From JAJNPS01 sp031378845 (GTDB lineage Bacteria; Pseudomonadota; Alphaproteobacteria; Rhodobacterales; Rhodobacteraceae): a stretch of DNA of 64,000 nt. The stretch is taken from NCBI GenBank assembly GCA_031378845.1, contig JANNES010000009.1, positions 91,109 through 155,108 on the forward strand, written 5' to 3'. Both the position numbers and the translations under genes were made by a program. Every line of letters begins with the position of its first letter. Position 1 is the first letter of the stretch. The notes below the pieces were generated by a model, which was given only the letters and a program-made list of their open reading frames with translations, ran no database searches and had not been told where the DNA came from. Below, in pieces: positions 17,629-26,898 of this stretch.

Positions 17629-19875
17629 ATGGCAGGCGCGTCGATCAAGATCGCACAAATCCTTGCAGGTAACGCCTTGATCGCGGGCGGGCCTCAGGTC
17701 ACCGGCACCGATATGGGTGAGGTCATGCGCAGTGTCGTGCTGGCTTCGACCATCGCGCCGCGCTTTGACCCTGACCAAGCACCGCTAGAGGACGGGCGGG
17801 CCTATACCGCGACTGACGGGCAGACCTACGCGCGCAAGGAGCTGGGTCTTGCGACCCGCCCCGGCGCATTTCCCGGGCCCGACGTCCAGTTTCTCAAAGA
17901 GCTTGACGGAACCGTCCATCTGCATGTCGGGCTGGAAGATCGCCTGCCTGCGGGCGTGCCGGCTGGCACCGTCCTTCTGGGAGAGATGTCTGGTGTCCCG
18001 CCGCGGATCGTCTGGGCGCAAGGCACGTTTGATCTGCCGATGCCGACGCCCTATACAGATGCCACCAGCGGCATGCGTCGGCAGCGCATTCTGGCGCGAT
18101 TGACGCCCGAACAGGTTGCGGCCCTGTTTGCCGCGATGTCGCAATCGGGTCAGGGCGCGCACCTCGTGATCGACCACCGCTTTGCTTTTCGTCAGGTCGT
18201 GCGTCCGCCAAATGGACGGCCAAGGCCACTTCCGCTGCCGGATCGCCGAGAACTTCCGGAGGTGGTATTGCGAGATCCGTTCAGCCGGGGCGGGATGGTG
18301 ACGCCGTTCGCGCCGCAGCTTGTCGAAGCCCCGGTGCTGATGAACCTGATGCCCTTGACGATGACTGTGGACGCGGTGGCCTTGCCGATGCTTCGGCCAA
18401 GTGCTGACCTGATCGCGGTGACGGACCTTCAGATCGCCGAGCTTGTGGTCCCGATCGACGTGCTGGACCGGATCAAGCATCGCCGCGGCTTTGACGATGT
18501 GATCATCATCCCCACCGGACCCGACCCGGTCGCAAACGAAGATCTGGTGCGCGAGGTCGCCTTCAGCCGCCAGTTGCCATTCTTTTTCGATCCGCTGCTG
18601 GACCAGAACACGGCAGTTTTCCGCGCCATCAGCGGGTCAGGCAGCATGGAACCGGAATGGCAAGATACCGAATGGGGCACCATCCGCCCTTCGGAATTCG
18701 TCAACACGGTGCATCTGCTGCCGCATGAAATCCGGCTCTCGTATGATGCGGCGCGCGGCCTGCCGCACATGATGCCTGTCCACTATCAATCCCCTGATGG
18801 CAGCCGTCGCCTGCGCGTTTTGTTGCGGGCGGAACCTTGGTATGATCCGTCGCGCGTCGCAATGCTGCAAGCGGCGCTGTCGCGACAGACGGCGGGCAGC
18901 TACATGCATCCGCGCATCATCGCGGGCGGCATCGCCAGTGCGCGGCTGTCCTTGCGGACGGTCTTTCCCGAAGACATCGAGATGCCTGACGGCGATACTG
19001 CCGAGATCGACCTGCGCGCACCGTTCGATCTGACACTGGATCTGAGCGAGGAATTCTATGCGCTGCTGGTGACGATTCTGACCGGGCCAGTCGGGCTGAC
19101 CGGCACCGTGGTGGCGGTGTTGACGGCGGCCACGGACACCCAGGAGGCCGCGACGCGGGTGATCCCGGTGGCGTTGACATTCCAGCGGATCGGTGCCCCG
19201 CCCCTTGACCGCGCCGTGGTTTCAGCGCCGATCAATCCCAGCAGCGTGGCGCTGACCAATCGTGCGGCGCATGAAATCACGATCACCGAGGCGAGTGCCT
19301 CGATGCTCATGGTGGATGCAAATGCGTTGCTGCCAGCCTCGGTCCTGCCCGCGCAGGTGACCGCGACGCTGCCGCTTCGACTTGCCCCCGGCGGCAGGAT
19401 GGTGGTGAGTTTTGAAGCGCAAAGCACAACCACGGGCATCGTGTGGAATGCGCTGGATGCCGCACTGGGCGGCATGACGCTGGACATCGACCCGCAGGCG
19501 GCGCTCAGGGCCGTGCATGCCCTTGCCCCCGCGACCACACTGGGCTGGAAATTGCGGGTCCTGTCGCCGCAGCTTGGTGCAGATCAAAGCGCCACGCCGG
19601 ACGTTGACCGCTTGCTGGCAGTGGAGGTCCAGATGCGGCAAGCCGACGGGCCGATGTCGCAGATCACGCTGATGGGTGGCGAACTCACCTTTACCTTTCC
19701 GCGCAGTCTTGACGACCTTGCCAGCGCCAATGATGCAGTCGCGTTCCTGACGCTGACGGTGCAGGTCCGAGGTGTCTATCCCAACGGGCGGGGCGACTGG
19801 TCGGCCGCGGCGCCGAATACGGGAGATACGCTTTTTGTGTTCGTGCCCCCGCGCGTGCCGGGGGGTGGGTCATGA
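17629..19875 (+). CDS. Large island protein of unknown family
   Basis: A 748-aa protein with a strong ribosome binding site (AGGAGG) 12 nt after paralogue 5. It is not a clear member of the five-copy family: it starts MAGASIKIAQ and lacks the FYYLP/GGGF pattern. The middle (about residues 200-420) is mixed alpha/beta and includes VIIIPTGPDP and LPFFFDPLLD. The C-terminal third looks beta-rich, like Ig-type modules (VVAVLTAATD, VTATLPLRL, LTLTVQVRG). No signal sequence or transmembrane helix. Its stop overlaps the next start by 4 nt, so the two are translationally coupled. Confidence 0.8.
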   Translation: MAGASIKIAQILAGNALIAGGPQVTGTDMGEVMRSVVLASTIAPRFDPDQAPLEDGRAYTATDGQTYARKELGLATRPGAFPGPDVQFLKELDGTVHLHVGLEDRLPAGVPAGTVLLGEMSGVPPRIVWAQGTFDLPMPTPYTDATSGMRRQRILARLTPEQVAALFAAMSQSGQGAHLVIDHRFAFRQVVRPPNGRPRPLPLPDRRELPEVVLRDPFSRGGMVTPFAPQLVEAPVLMNLMPLTMTVDAVALPMLRPSADLIAVTDLQIAELVVPIDVLDRIKHRRGFDDVIIIPTGPDPVANEDLVREVAFSRQLPFFFDPLLDQNTAVFRAISGSGSMEPEWQDTEWGTIRPSEFVNTVHLLPHEIRLSYDAARGLPHMMPVHYQSPDGSRRLRVLLRAEPWYDPSRVAMLQAALSRQTAGSYMHPRIIAGGIASARLSLRTVFPEDIEMPDGDTAEIDLRAPFDLTLDLSEEFYALLVTILTGPVGLTGTVVAVLTAATDTQEAATRVIPVALTFQRIGAPPLDRAVVSAPINPSSVALTNRAAHEITITEASASMLMVDANALLPASVLPAQVTATLPLRLAPGGRMVVSFEAQSTTTGIVWNALDAALGGMTLDIDPQAALRAVHALAPATTLGWKLRVLSPQLGADQSATPDVDRLLAVEVQMRQADGPMSQITLMGGELTFTFPRSLDDLASANDAVAFLTLTVQVRGVYPNGRGDWSAAAPNTGDTLFVFVPPRVPGGGS

Positions 19876-21968
19876 CCGCTGGCCAGAACAGCCTGCTTGA
19901 GGCGGCAGTTGATCGGCTGATCGCGATGCAGGGGCCCGATGGACTTTGGGGGGCGTTTCGCATGACCCCCGGCACGAGCCGCGACTGGGTTGGTGCGGTG
20001 GCCGGTTTTGCGCTGGCCGAGGCTGCGGCTTGCGGTCAGCTTTCTTCGACAAAGGCCGCACTTGCGCGTGATCGGGCAGACCGCGCCGCGGATGCGTTGT
20101 TGGCCGTCGTCGGGCTGCGGGAAACGGAAGGCTGGGGCTATAACCGCGACGCAGGGCCTGACAGCGACAGCACCGCCGCAGTTGTGCGTTTGCTGACATC
20201 GCTTGGGCGTCCTGTGCCCGCGGTCCATGTTGCGTTTCTTGCCCGCCATGGCACGCCAGACGCGGGCTATGCCACCTATCTGCCGCACCGGGACTGGGAC
20301 CACTGGAGTCGCACCACGACCGAAGTTGATTGTGCCGTAGCGATGGCCTTGCACGGCGCCGGGGCATTGACGCAATCTGAGCTGTGCGGGATGTGGCAGA
20401 CCCGAATGGCAGCCAAGCAGGCGCCCGATGGCACATGGGCCGCCTATTGGTGGCCGGGCCGAGGCGTTCCGACGCTTGCCGCAGCCGAACTCTGGCAAAT
20501 GGCGGGTCGCCCTGCACCTGCGCCGCGCCCAATTTCGATAGACCCCGGCGGGGTGTCGGCGTTTGATGCGCTGCACCTTGCGGCGGCGGCGAAAATCCTC
20601 GGTGGCGGCGGCGATCAGCGATGGCTCGACGGGGCGCGGATCGGACCTGCAGAATGGCCAGCGGGGGCTGTGTTGCTGGCGCCGCCACGCTATGGCGGGC
20701 CGGACCGGCTGACCGAGCGCAGCCCGGAGGGGCAGGGCGTGATGACCGCCGCCGCCGCTGTCCGGGCGCTCGCGCGGGTGCGCCTGCCAGAAGTCACCCG
20801 CACCGCCTTGGAAATCCCGACGCTGGATGCCGCGATCCGAGGTCTGGGGTCCGACGCGGGGCTGTCGCCGCCCGTGGTGGAGGTGCTCGGCGGCGCCGTG
20901 CGAAAGATGCTGCGCGGCCTGTTTTCCGCTGGTCTGCCCTGGCCTAACCGTCCGTTGTCGAACCTTGCCCTTGGCTACCCGCTGGAGGTCTCGGTCGGCC
21001 TTGGTCGGACGTTTCGGCCCGCGTTCCGCATGACGTGCGATTGCGGCGATGCGCGGCTTGGTGGTGCGGATCGCGCGCGGTCGGCCTTTGGTGATCTGTC
21101 TGCCGCAGCGCACCATCTGGGTCTTGGTGCGGCATGGGCCACGATTGCCCGCGCGCTTCAGCCGGTCCTTGATGCCGCAGGTGCTGCGGCAGTTGATGAG
21201 CGGTTCTTTCTGTGGGCGGGACTTGATCTGATCGATGCGGTGGACGGACCGCGCCCGGTGTTGAAGACGTATGCCAACCTCGCGCTGGATGACCGCACTG
21301 CGCATGGTCGCGCGGCCCTTGCGGCGGCTTGCCTGCGCGCGCTGGACCCGAGATCTCGTGCCGCTGCGCAAGCGTTGGTGCTCGCCGATGCTTTGGACGG
21401 GATGGCGCTTTGCCAACAACTGGCTTTGGCCGCACTGCCGGATGGCCGTGTTGGGGTCAAACTTTATTGGGAGTTGCCCGCTTACAACCCAAGTGCCGTG
21501 GCGCAGGTTCGGCGCGCGCTGCACCTGGACCCGCATGCCGCCCTGTCACCGGTCATTCCGGGACTAGCCAGCCTCGGTGATGCGATGCGTGGCGTGTCGG
21601 GACTGGCGGTGCGGATCGACCCGGCGCTTGGCCTGATGCCCGATCTGACCCTGGCCACCCAGGCCGCGCGCAACGTCAACTGGCACGCGGCGTTTGAGGA
21701 ACGTGCGCTGTCGGACTGGGCGCGCGGCATGGGATTTGCCACCGATGCCTTGCGCCTTGTCCCCGCACTGCGACGCCACGGGCGCGCACCGCGCAGCCTG
21801 CACACTGTCACGCAGACCCCGCGCGGCCTTTCTGCCGCGGTCTATTTTCGGCCAGAGGATTGGACAGCGCGGGCGCTGTCGATTCCGTTTGGCGAGACCC
21901 TTTGTCCTGACCCACATCGTATCGCGGCGTTGCCGCCAATTGATCTGATAGGAGCACATCATGTCTGA
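19872..21968 (+). CDS. Alpha/alpha-toroid protein resembling class II terpene cyclases/prenyltransferases
   Basis: A 698-aa protein built from helical repeats with squalene-cyclase-type QW-like motifs: QGPDGLWGAF near residue 20, EGWGYNRDAGP near 90 and QAPDGTWAAYWW near 180. DSDSTA at about residues 98-103 sits where class II terpene cyclases have their DxDD acid motif; here it is a DxDST variant, so protonation-initiated cyclisation is not assured. No signal peptide. It is coupled to both neighbours (4-nt overlap before, 8-nt overlap with the tyrosinase gene after). It could bind or modify a hydrophobic ligand or a peptide; the reaction is unknown. Confidence 0.7.
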   Translation: MTAGQNSLLEAAVDRLIAMQGPDGLWGAFRMTPGTSRDWVGAVAGFALAEAAACGQLSSTKAALARDRADRAADALLAVVGLRETEGWGYNRDAGPDSDSTAAVVRLLTSLGRPVPAVHVAFLARHGTPDAGYATYLPHRDWDHWSRTTTEVDCAVAMALHGAGALTQSELCGMWQTRMAAKQAPDGTWAAYWWPGRGVPTLAAAELWQMAGRPAPAPRPISIDPGGVSAFDALHLAAAAKILGGGGDQRWLDGARIGPAEWPAGAVLLAPPRYGGPDRLTERSPEGQGVMTAAAAVRALARVRLPEVTRTALEIPTLDAAIRGLGSDAGLSPPVVEVLGGAVRKMLRGLFSAGLPWPNRPLSNLALGYPLEVSVGLGRTFRPAFRMTCDCGDARLGGADRARSAFGDLSAAAHHLGLGAAWATIARALQPVLDAAGAAAVDERFFLWAGLDLIDAVDGPRPVLKTYANLALDDRTAHGRAALAAACLRALDPRSRAAAQALVLADALDGMALCQQLALAALPDGRVGVKLYWELPAYNPSAVAQVRRALHLDPHAALSPVIPGLASLGDAMRGVSGLAVRIDPALGLMPDLTLATQAARNVNWHAAFEERALSDWARGMGFATDALRLVPALRRHGRAPRSLHTVTQTPRGLSAAVYFRPEDWTARALSIPFGETLCPDPHRIAALPPIDLIGAHHV

Positions 21969-23490
21969 CCATAAGTCCCGTCTCCCGTTCCCCGATCTTT
22001 CCCTGTCGCGGCGGGGTTTTCTGACGGCTGCGGCGGTCGCTGCGGCCGGCGGAGGAATCGTGATCGCTGCCGGCACAATGCCGCAATCTGGCATGGCCCA
22101 GCCTGTCAGCGGCGGGTCGGGGGGCGGCACGACCCAAGGCACCCGTGTGCGTCGCAACATCTATGCGCTTGCAGGCAACGCCGAGGGCCAAAAGGTGATT
22201 GAGGCCTATGCCAAGGGCGTCAAGGAAATGATGGCGCGCCCCCTTTCCGATGTGCGCAGCTGGCGTTTTCAGGCGGCAATCCATGTGCCGCGATCGACGG
22301 ATCTGGTGGAACTCAGTGCGCTTCCGGTGCCGCTGCAGATGTATCTAGACCCGACGAACCTTTGCCAGCATGGCAACCTGCGTTTCTTGCCGTGGCACCG
22401 GATGTATCTGTACTTTTTCGAACGGATATTGCGCAAAGCTTGCGGCGACCCGAGCTTTACCTTGCCATATTGGAACTACAGCGACAGTCAGGCCGAAAGG
22501 ATCTTGCCGCCGGCCTTTCGCCTGCCCGCAGACCCTGCAACCAACCCGCTTTACCGCAGCGAGCGCATTTCGGACATCAATGCAGGACGCGAACTGGCGG
22601 CCACGACGATCAGTACGTCGGACGCCTTTGCGCAAACGACGCCAGGGCGCAGCGCATCCCGACCAGGGTTCTACACGCAGGTGGAGTTTCGGCCGCACAA
22701 CATCATCCATGTCGGGCTCGGTGGCGAGTTCGGGCTGATGTCCGATCCTGAAACGGCCGCGCTCGATCCGATCTTCTGGATGCATCATTGCAACATCGAC
22801 CGGCTGTGGAAACGCTGGATTCGCGCCGGTCATACCAACCTGACCGAGGCCGCCTTTCTTGACCGGGTCCACCGCTTTTGGGACGAGGACGGCAATCTTG
22901 TCGAAATGACCACGCGAGAAGTCATGGATACCGCAACAAGGCTGGATTACCGCTATGATGACGAAACGGCGGTCGAAGCAGGGGTTGTCATTTTGGCAGA
23001 TGCAGGCGTCGAGGCGGGACCGGTGGCGACTGAACTGGCGGCGAGTGCACAACCCCTTGCGTTGTCCCGGCAAGCCGTGACGACGACGGCGTCGCCCTTG
23101 GTCGAGGCGGGCGGGACGGAAGTCTTTGCCACCCGCACCGAGGCCCAGAAGGGCAAGCCCGTCATCCTGACGTTGCAAGATATCTCGTTTGCAGCCCCGC
23201 CCAAACAGATTTTCGAAGTTTATGTCAACCCACCCGAAAACGAGGATTACATCAATGATCCGGCCTATTTTGTCGGCGTTTTTGCCCCCTTCATGCCGCC
23301 GCGCGAAGGTGAGACTTATAGTGAAGCGTTTGATATCACGGGCCTGATCACGCGCCAGATTGATGCCGGGCTTTATGCCGGGGGCGACCTGAGCGTGGTC
23401 ATCGTGCCGATGATCACGGGCGAGGACACCGGGGTCGAGGCTGGTCCGCTGCCCGATGTGGTGATTGGCCGCATTACGGTCAGCCGGTAG
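21961..23490 (+). CDS. Tat-exported tyrosinase (binuclear copper oxidase)
   Basis: A 509-aa type 3 copper protein. The N-terminus has a twin-arginine signal (SRRGFLTAAA, residues 16-25) followed by a hydrophobic stretch, so the enzyme is probably exported folded. CuA site: IH near residue 107, QHGNLRFLPWHRMY near 137-150. CuB site: HNIIH near 246-250 and FWMHHCNIDRLW near 271-282. Tyrosinases oxidise phenols to quinones. The C-terminal 200 residues form a beta-rich domain found in tyrosinases, possibly shielding the active site. AGGAGC precedes the ATG inside the upstream gene's last codons. Its presence in an otherwise cytosolic-looking operon is odd. Confidence 0.9.
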   Translation: MSDHKSRLPFPDLSLSRRGFLTAAAVAAAGGGIVIAAGTMPQSGMAQPVSGGSGGGTTQGTRVRRNIYALAGNAEGQKVIEAYAKGVKEMMARPLSDVRSWRFQAAIHVPRSTDLVELSALPVPLQMYLDPTNLCQHGNLRFLPWHRMYLYFFERILRKACGDPSFTLPYWNYSDSQAERILPPAFRLPADPATNPLYRSERISDINAGRELAATTISTSDAFAQTTPGRSASRPGFYTQVEFRPHNIIHVGLGGEFGLMSDPETAALDPIFWMHHCNIDRLWKRWIRAGHTNLTEAAFLDRVHRFWDEDGNLVEMTTREVMDTATRLDYRYDDETAVEAGVVILADAGVEAGPVATELAASAQPLALSRQAVTTTASPLVEAGGTEVFATRTEAQKGKPVILTLQDISFAAPPKQIFEVYVNPPENEDYINDPAYFVGVFAPFMPPREGETYSEAFDITGLITRQIDAGLYAGGDLSVVIVPMITGEDTGVEAGPLPDVVIGRITVSR

Positions 23491-23501
23491 GCGGTGCGCG
23501 C

Positions 23502-24428
23502 ATGGCCCTGTTCAGCGTGACCAACCGTCCCGACATTGGCGTGCCTGCGGCACCTGTGGCGCCGCAGACCGTGGCGGCGCCGGAGGCCGGGTCCGTGACC
23601 GCAGCATTGCCGTCAGGTCAGCGGCAGGGGCCGGTCCCTGCTACCGGCTTTGCGCCGCCTGCGACAGGGGCGCGAACACGCAACCCTCAGAGCGGACTGG
23701 AAACCGTGATCGGCGAGGATGAACGCCTTGCCATACCTGACGCCGCGCTTGATCCGTGGCGGCGCATCTGCCAGCTGGACCTGATCGGCCCTCTTGGTAC
23801 GTTCAAGGGGACGGGCTGGTTGGCCGGGCCGGGCAGCGTGATCACGGCGGGACACTGCGTGCATTATGCGACCTTCTTTGGAGGTTGGGCCACGCAGATC
23901 ACGGTCTCGGCGGGGCGCGGGGGCGACGTGCATCCGTTTGGTCAACTGACCTCGGCGCATTTCTCGACGCTGAATGTCTGGGTGGACGGACAGTCCGCCG
24001 ACCATGACATTGCCTGCATCCATCTCGATCAGCCGCTGGGTCACAAGACGGGCATCTTTCCTTGCGCGATTGTCGATGACGCGGGACTTGTGGGACGCCG
24101 GGTCAACATTTCGGGCTATCCGACCGACAAGGATCTGGCAAAAGTGCAGTATCACCACGCCAACCAGATCATGGCTGTCACCGCCCGGCGCCTGTTTTAT
24201 GAAATTGACACGGTCTCGGGGCAATCCGGCGCACCGGTCTGGATACAAGACAGCGCGGATACGCCCCCGGTCTGCGTCGGCCTGCATGCCTACGGCGTTC
24301 CGGGCACACCGGCAGACCTGCATATCGTCGCCAACTCTGCGCCGCGCTTTGACAAGGAAGTGCTTGGCATCGTGTCGCAATGGGTGGCCGAGGACTGCGC
24401 ACGGTTGGGGCTTGTACCCCCGCCGTAA
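23502..24428 (+). CDS. V8-like (glutamyl endopeptidase type) trypsin-fold serine protease
   Basis: A 308-aa chymotrypsin-fold protease. The catalytic triad is visible: His in VITAGHCV (about residue 116), Asp in DHDIACIHL (about 168) and Ser in GQSGAPVW (about 243). The first ~75 residues are Pro/Ala-rich and look disordered, like a pro-region or linker; there is no classical signal peptide. It is the last gene of the long operon, 11 nt after the tyrosinase gene, and converges on the membrane protein gene. It may process other operon products (inference). It differs from the EAD1-linked protease downstream. Confidence 0.85.
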   Translation: MALFSVTNRPDIGVPAAPVAPQTVAAPEAGSVTAALPSGQRQGPVPATGFAPPATGARTRNPQSGLETVIGEDERLAIPDAALDPWRRICQLDLIGPLGTFKGTGWLAGPGSVITAGHCVHYATFFGGWATQITVSAGRGGDVHPFGQLTSAHFSTLNVWVDGQSADHDIACIHLDQPLGHKTGIFPCAIVDDAGLVGRRVNISGYPTDKDLAKVQYHHANQIMAVTARRLFYEIDTVSGQSGAPVWIQDSADTPPVCVGLHAYGVPGTPADLHIVANSAPRFDKEVLGIVSQWVAEDCARLGLVPPP

Positions 24429-24483
24429 GTCGCCCATCCGTCTGTCGGTCGATTTTGGCCCGATGCGCGGTCGGGGACACCGG

Positions 24484-26796
24484 CTACGGGCTGATCCCAA
24501 GCCCTTGCAGGGCTTTGGTATTTTGCCCGCGCAGCCGCTCTATCGCCTCGGCAAGATTGAGGTTGACGAAAAAGCCCCACAACAGGGGTGCAAGCAGCGC
24601 CCACCAATTGGTCAGGGGAACCGTTTGGAACAACGCAAGCCCCGACAGGGCCGCCAGAGCCGCAGCCGCAAACTGGGCCTCCCGATCCACCGCCTGCGCG
24701 TCCGCCCGCAGGGCCGCCACGCTGGTGTGCGTGGGGCTGGGCCGGACCGTGACATCAAAGGACCGGGTGCCCACACGCGTGCCATCGCCTCCGGCCAGAT
24801 GTACGTTGATCGAAATCTCTCCGGGCCGGTCGAGCCTGAAGCGCGCCACCTCTGACGGGCCTTCGTTCGCCAGCCGCGTGGCCCCGACAGGTGTCTCGAT
24901 TGTGGCAATCTCCCCCGCCGCCAGACCTTGGACATGCACTTCAAAGGCGCGCATCACCATTGGCATGGGGGGTGAAACGACCAGACGCAGCGCCGTCAAT
25001 GCCGTTTCGGGCATCGCGGGGGGGCCAGCCTCTGGCGGCGCTGTGTGCAAGCGATCACGCAAGACAGCGCCCGCTTCTACAAGGGGTGCAAATACGTTTT
25101 CGAAAGCGAAGGGCGGGGTCAGTCTGGCCGTGCGCGCTGCGGCTTCATAATCGGCATTCAGCGCGTCCAACCCATCGAGCGATTGCAACGGGTGATCGGC
25201 CATAGCCGCCAGAACCGCGTCGGTCTGCAGTTGGGCATCCACGACGCCCTTGGCAGCGGCGCCAGACGTCAGGCCGCGGAGATAGTCGTCCAGTTGCGGT
25301 TGCCGCGACACCGCCACACGCAGCAAATTCCGCATTGCGCCGCGAAGCCGCAGATAGCCATCGGCTGGCTGGGCAGGGTCGGGGGCTGCGAACTGGGGCA
25401 GCAGGGCCGCCAACGGCGCCAGGGCTGCCATCGCAGCGGGATCGTGCCAACGAGACAAGGCCGACAACCCCGTGGTGGCATGGGCGGCAAGATCGGCCAG
25501 AGCCTCGACTGCGGCGCGTTCGGCGTCCATGGCCGCCCCGTCAAGCAGGGCCTGCGGCTCATTCACCTTACGCGCGCCCAGACCGGTGGCAACCTGGTCC
25601 AGTGACGATTTCCAGGCGGCAATCTCGGCGGTCGGAAACTCTTGCCCTTCGGGCAGTGCCGCCAAAGCCCGCAACAGCGGCGCGATCCGCTGGGCCATCG
25701 TCGCCCGCGCGGTATCTGCTGCAACCAGCCGCGCCTCGGTGTCCGTCTTGAGTGTGGCAGTCCTCGTGACGATGATTTCGGCCTTGGCACCATCGACGAC
25801 AAGGGCGTGAAGGTCGGCGATCTGGTCGCCGATTGCGGCGATGAGGGTGGGCTCCCCTTCGTTCGCAAGCCGTGCCTCGATGGTTTCGATCGCCTCTTGC
25901 GCTGACAGCCTTGCGCCGGCAAGGCCTTGCCGTGTCAGAAGGTTGTGCCGGATGTACCACCCCGCGCCAATCCCAAACGCAAGCAGCACAAAAATCGACA
26001 TCAATCCGATCCGCGCCTGTGCGGTCACCGTGACCACGCGGGGCGACGTCAGTTGCGGCGCGTTGACGACCAACGTTCCCGACAAGGCGCCAAGGGGTGG
26101 CCAGCGACCGCCGCCTGCGCGATGGCTCAGCGTCAGGCTGCCTGTCGCCAGTGCTGCCAGCATGGCAGGGCCGCTCTGGGACACGGCGACCTGCACGCGC
26201 CCGCCTTCGCGACCGGGGGCGGTCAGCTGAACCGTGTCGCCAAAAGTCAGGGGTCCGACAGGCGGTTGACCTGCCACCGGGGCCATTGGCGTGATCAGTG
26301 GCGTCCACTGCCATGTTCCCCAAGGTTCAACCTGCAGGTTCCCCAAGTCCAGACTTGCCGGAAGGTCAATCTGACTGGACGCACGGCGCACCGCCAGCAC
26401 CAGAGCGCAGCTCAGTGTGCCATCGGGCTGCGCCAGACCATAGGCGAGTTGCGCCTCGCCGGCGGGCAGTGCGCTCAAGGGCGAAAATTCCAGCCGCATT
26501 CTCCAGGTTCGGCTGTTGGGACCGCTTGGCATCAGGATCGGCGCCGATACCTCGACGCCAGCATGGCCAAAGGGCGGCAGGGTCCAGCACGGCGTCAGTG
26601 CTGCCAAATCCTGACCCGGAAGGGCGTTGATCAGAAGTTCGATGCAACCCGCGTCGGATCCCGTCCTGCATTCGACGATCGGCAGATCGCCTGTGCCGCC
26701 ATCCGGGCGAACAGCGACAATCTGCGCGGGCACGACCGTCGCCCAAAGGATCAGGACTGCGATGGAATGAATAAGACCATGGCGGATCATGCGCAT
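24484..26796 (-). CDS. Membrane-anchored coiled-coil protein of the island
   Basis: A 770-aa protein on the opposite strand, between the two + strand operons. The start at MRMIRHG is preceded by AAAGGG and begins a signal sequence ending near VPAQ. About 240 residues of predicted extracytoplasmic beta-rich sequence follow, then a transmembrane helix (about 260-280, MSIFVLLAFGIGAG), a long Ala-rich helical region (about 285-620), another short beta domain, and a C-terminal hydrophobic segment (NWWALLAPLLWGFFV). This layout suggests a membrane sensor or anchor with a large cytoplasmic helical part. No enzyme motif is seen. It shares a 102-nt divergent promoter region with the EAD1 operon. Confidence 0.75.
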   Translation of the reverse strand: MRMIRHGLIHSIAVLILWATVVPAQIVAVRPDGGTGDLPIVECRTGSDAGCIELLINALPGQDLAALTPCWTLPPFGHAGVEVSAPILMPSGPNSRTWRMRLEFSPLSALPAGEAQLAYGLAQPDGTLSCALVLAVRRASSQIDLPASLDLGNLQVEPWGTWQWTPLITPMAPVAGQPPVGPLTFGDTVQLTAPGREGGRVQVAVSQSGPAMLAALATGSLTLSHRAGGGRWPPLGALSGTLVVNAPQLTSPRVVTVTAQARIGLMSIFVLLAFGIGAGWYIRHNLLTRQGLAGARLSAQEAIETIEARLANEGEPTLIAAIGDQIADLHALVVDGAKAEIIVTRTATLKTDTEARLVAADTARATMAQRIAPLLRALAALPEGQEFPTAEIAAWKSSLDQVATGLGARKVNEPQALLDGAAMDAERAAVEALADLAAHATTGLSALSRWHDPAAMAALAPLAALLPQFAAPDPAQPADGYLRLRGAMRNLLRVAVSRQPQLDDYLRGLTSGAAAKGVVDAQLQTDAVLAAMADHPLQSLDGLDALNADYEAAARTARLTPPFAFENVFAPLVEAGAVLRDRLHTAPPEAGPPAMPETALTALRLVVSPPMPMVMRAFEVHVQGLAAGEIATIETPVGATRLANEGPSEVARFRLDRPGEISINVHLAGGDGTRVGTRSFDVTVRPSPTHTSVAALRADAQAVDREAQFAAAALAALSGLALFQTVPLTNWWALLAPLLWGFFVNLNLAEAIERLRGQNTKALQGLGISP

Positions 26797-26898
26797 GATT
26801 GGCAGCCCTTTATGCAAAGCCAAATTTGTGCTAATACAACTTGAAGACGTATTTTTCAGATTCAATTTCTCTGCGCACGATACTCGGGAGGTCAGGTT
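26797..26898. promoter_or_regulatory. Divergent intergenic region between membrane protein and EAD1 operon
   Basis: This 102-nt AT-rich spacer must hold the promoters of the minus-strand membrane protein gene and the plus-strand three-gene operon. GGGAGG at 26886-26891 is the likely ribosome binding site of the TTG-initiated protease gene. I could not place -35/-10 boxes with confidence. Confidence 0.4.

Noticed and set aside
3576..24428. Phage tail, type VI secretion or contractile injection cluster
   Set aside because: No sheath, tube, baseplate, spike or AAA disassembly motif was found among the genes; the beta modules alone do not support it.
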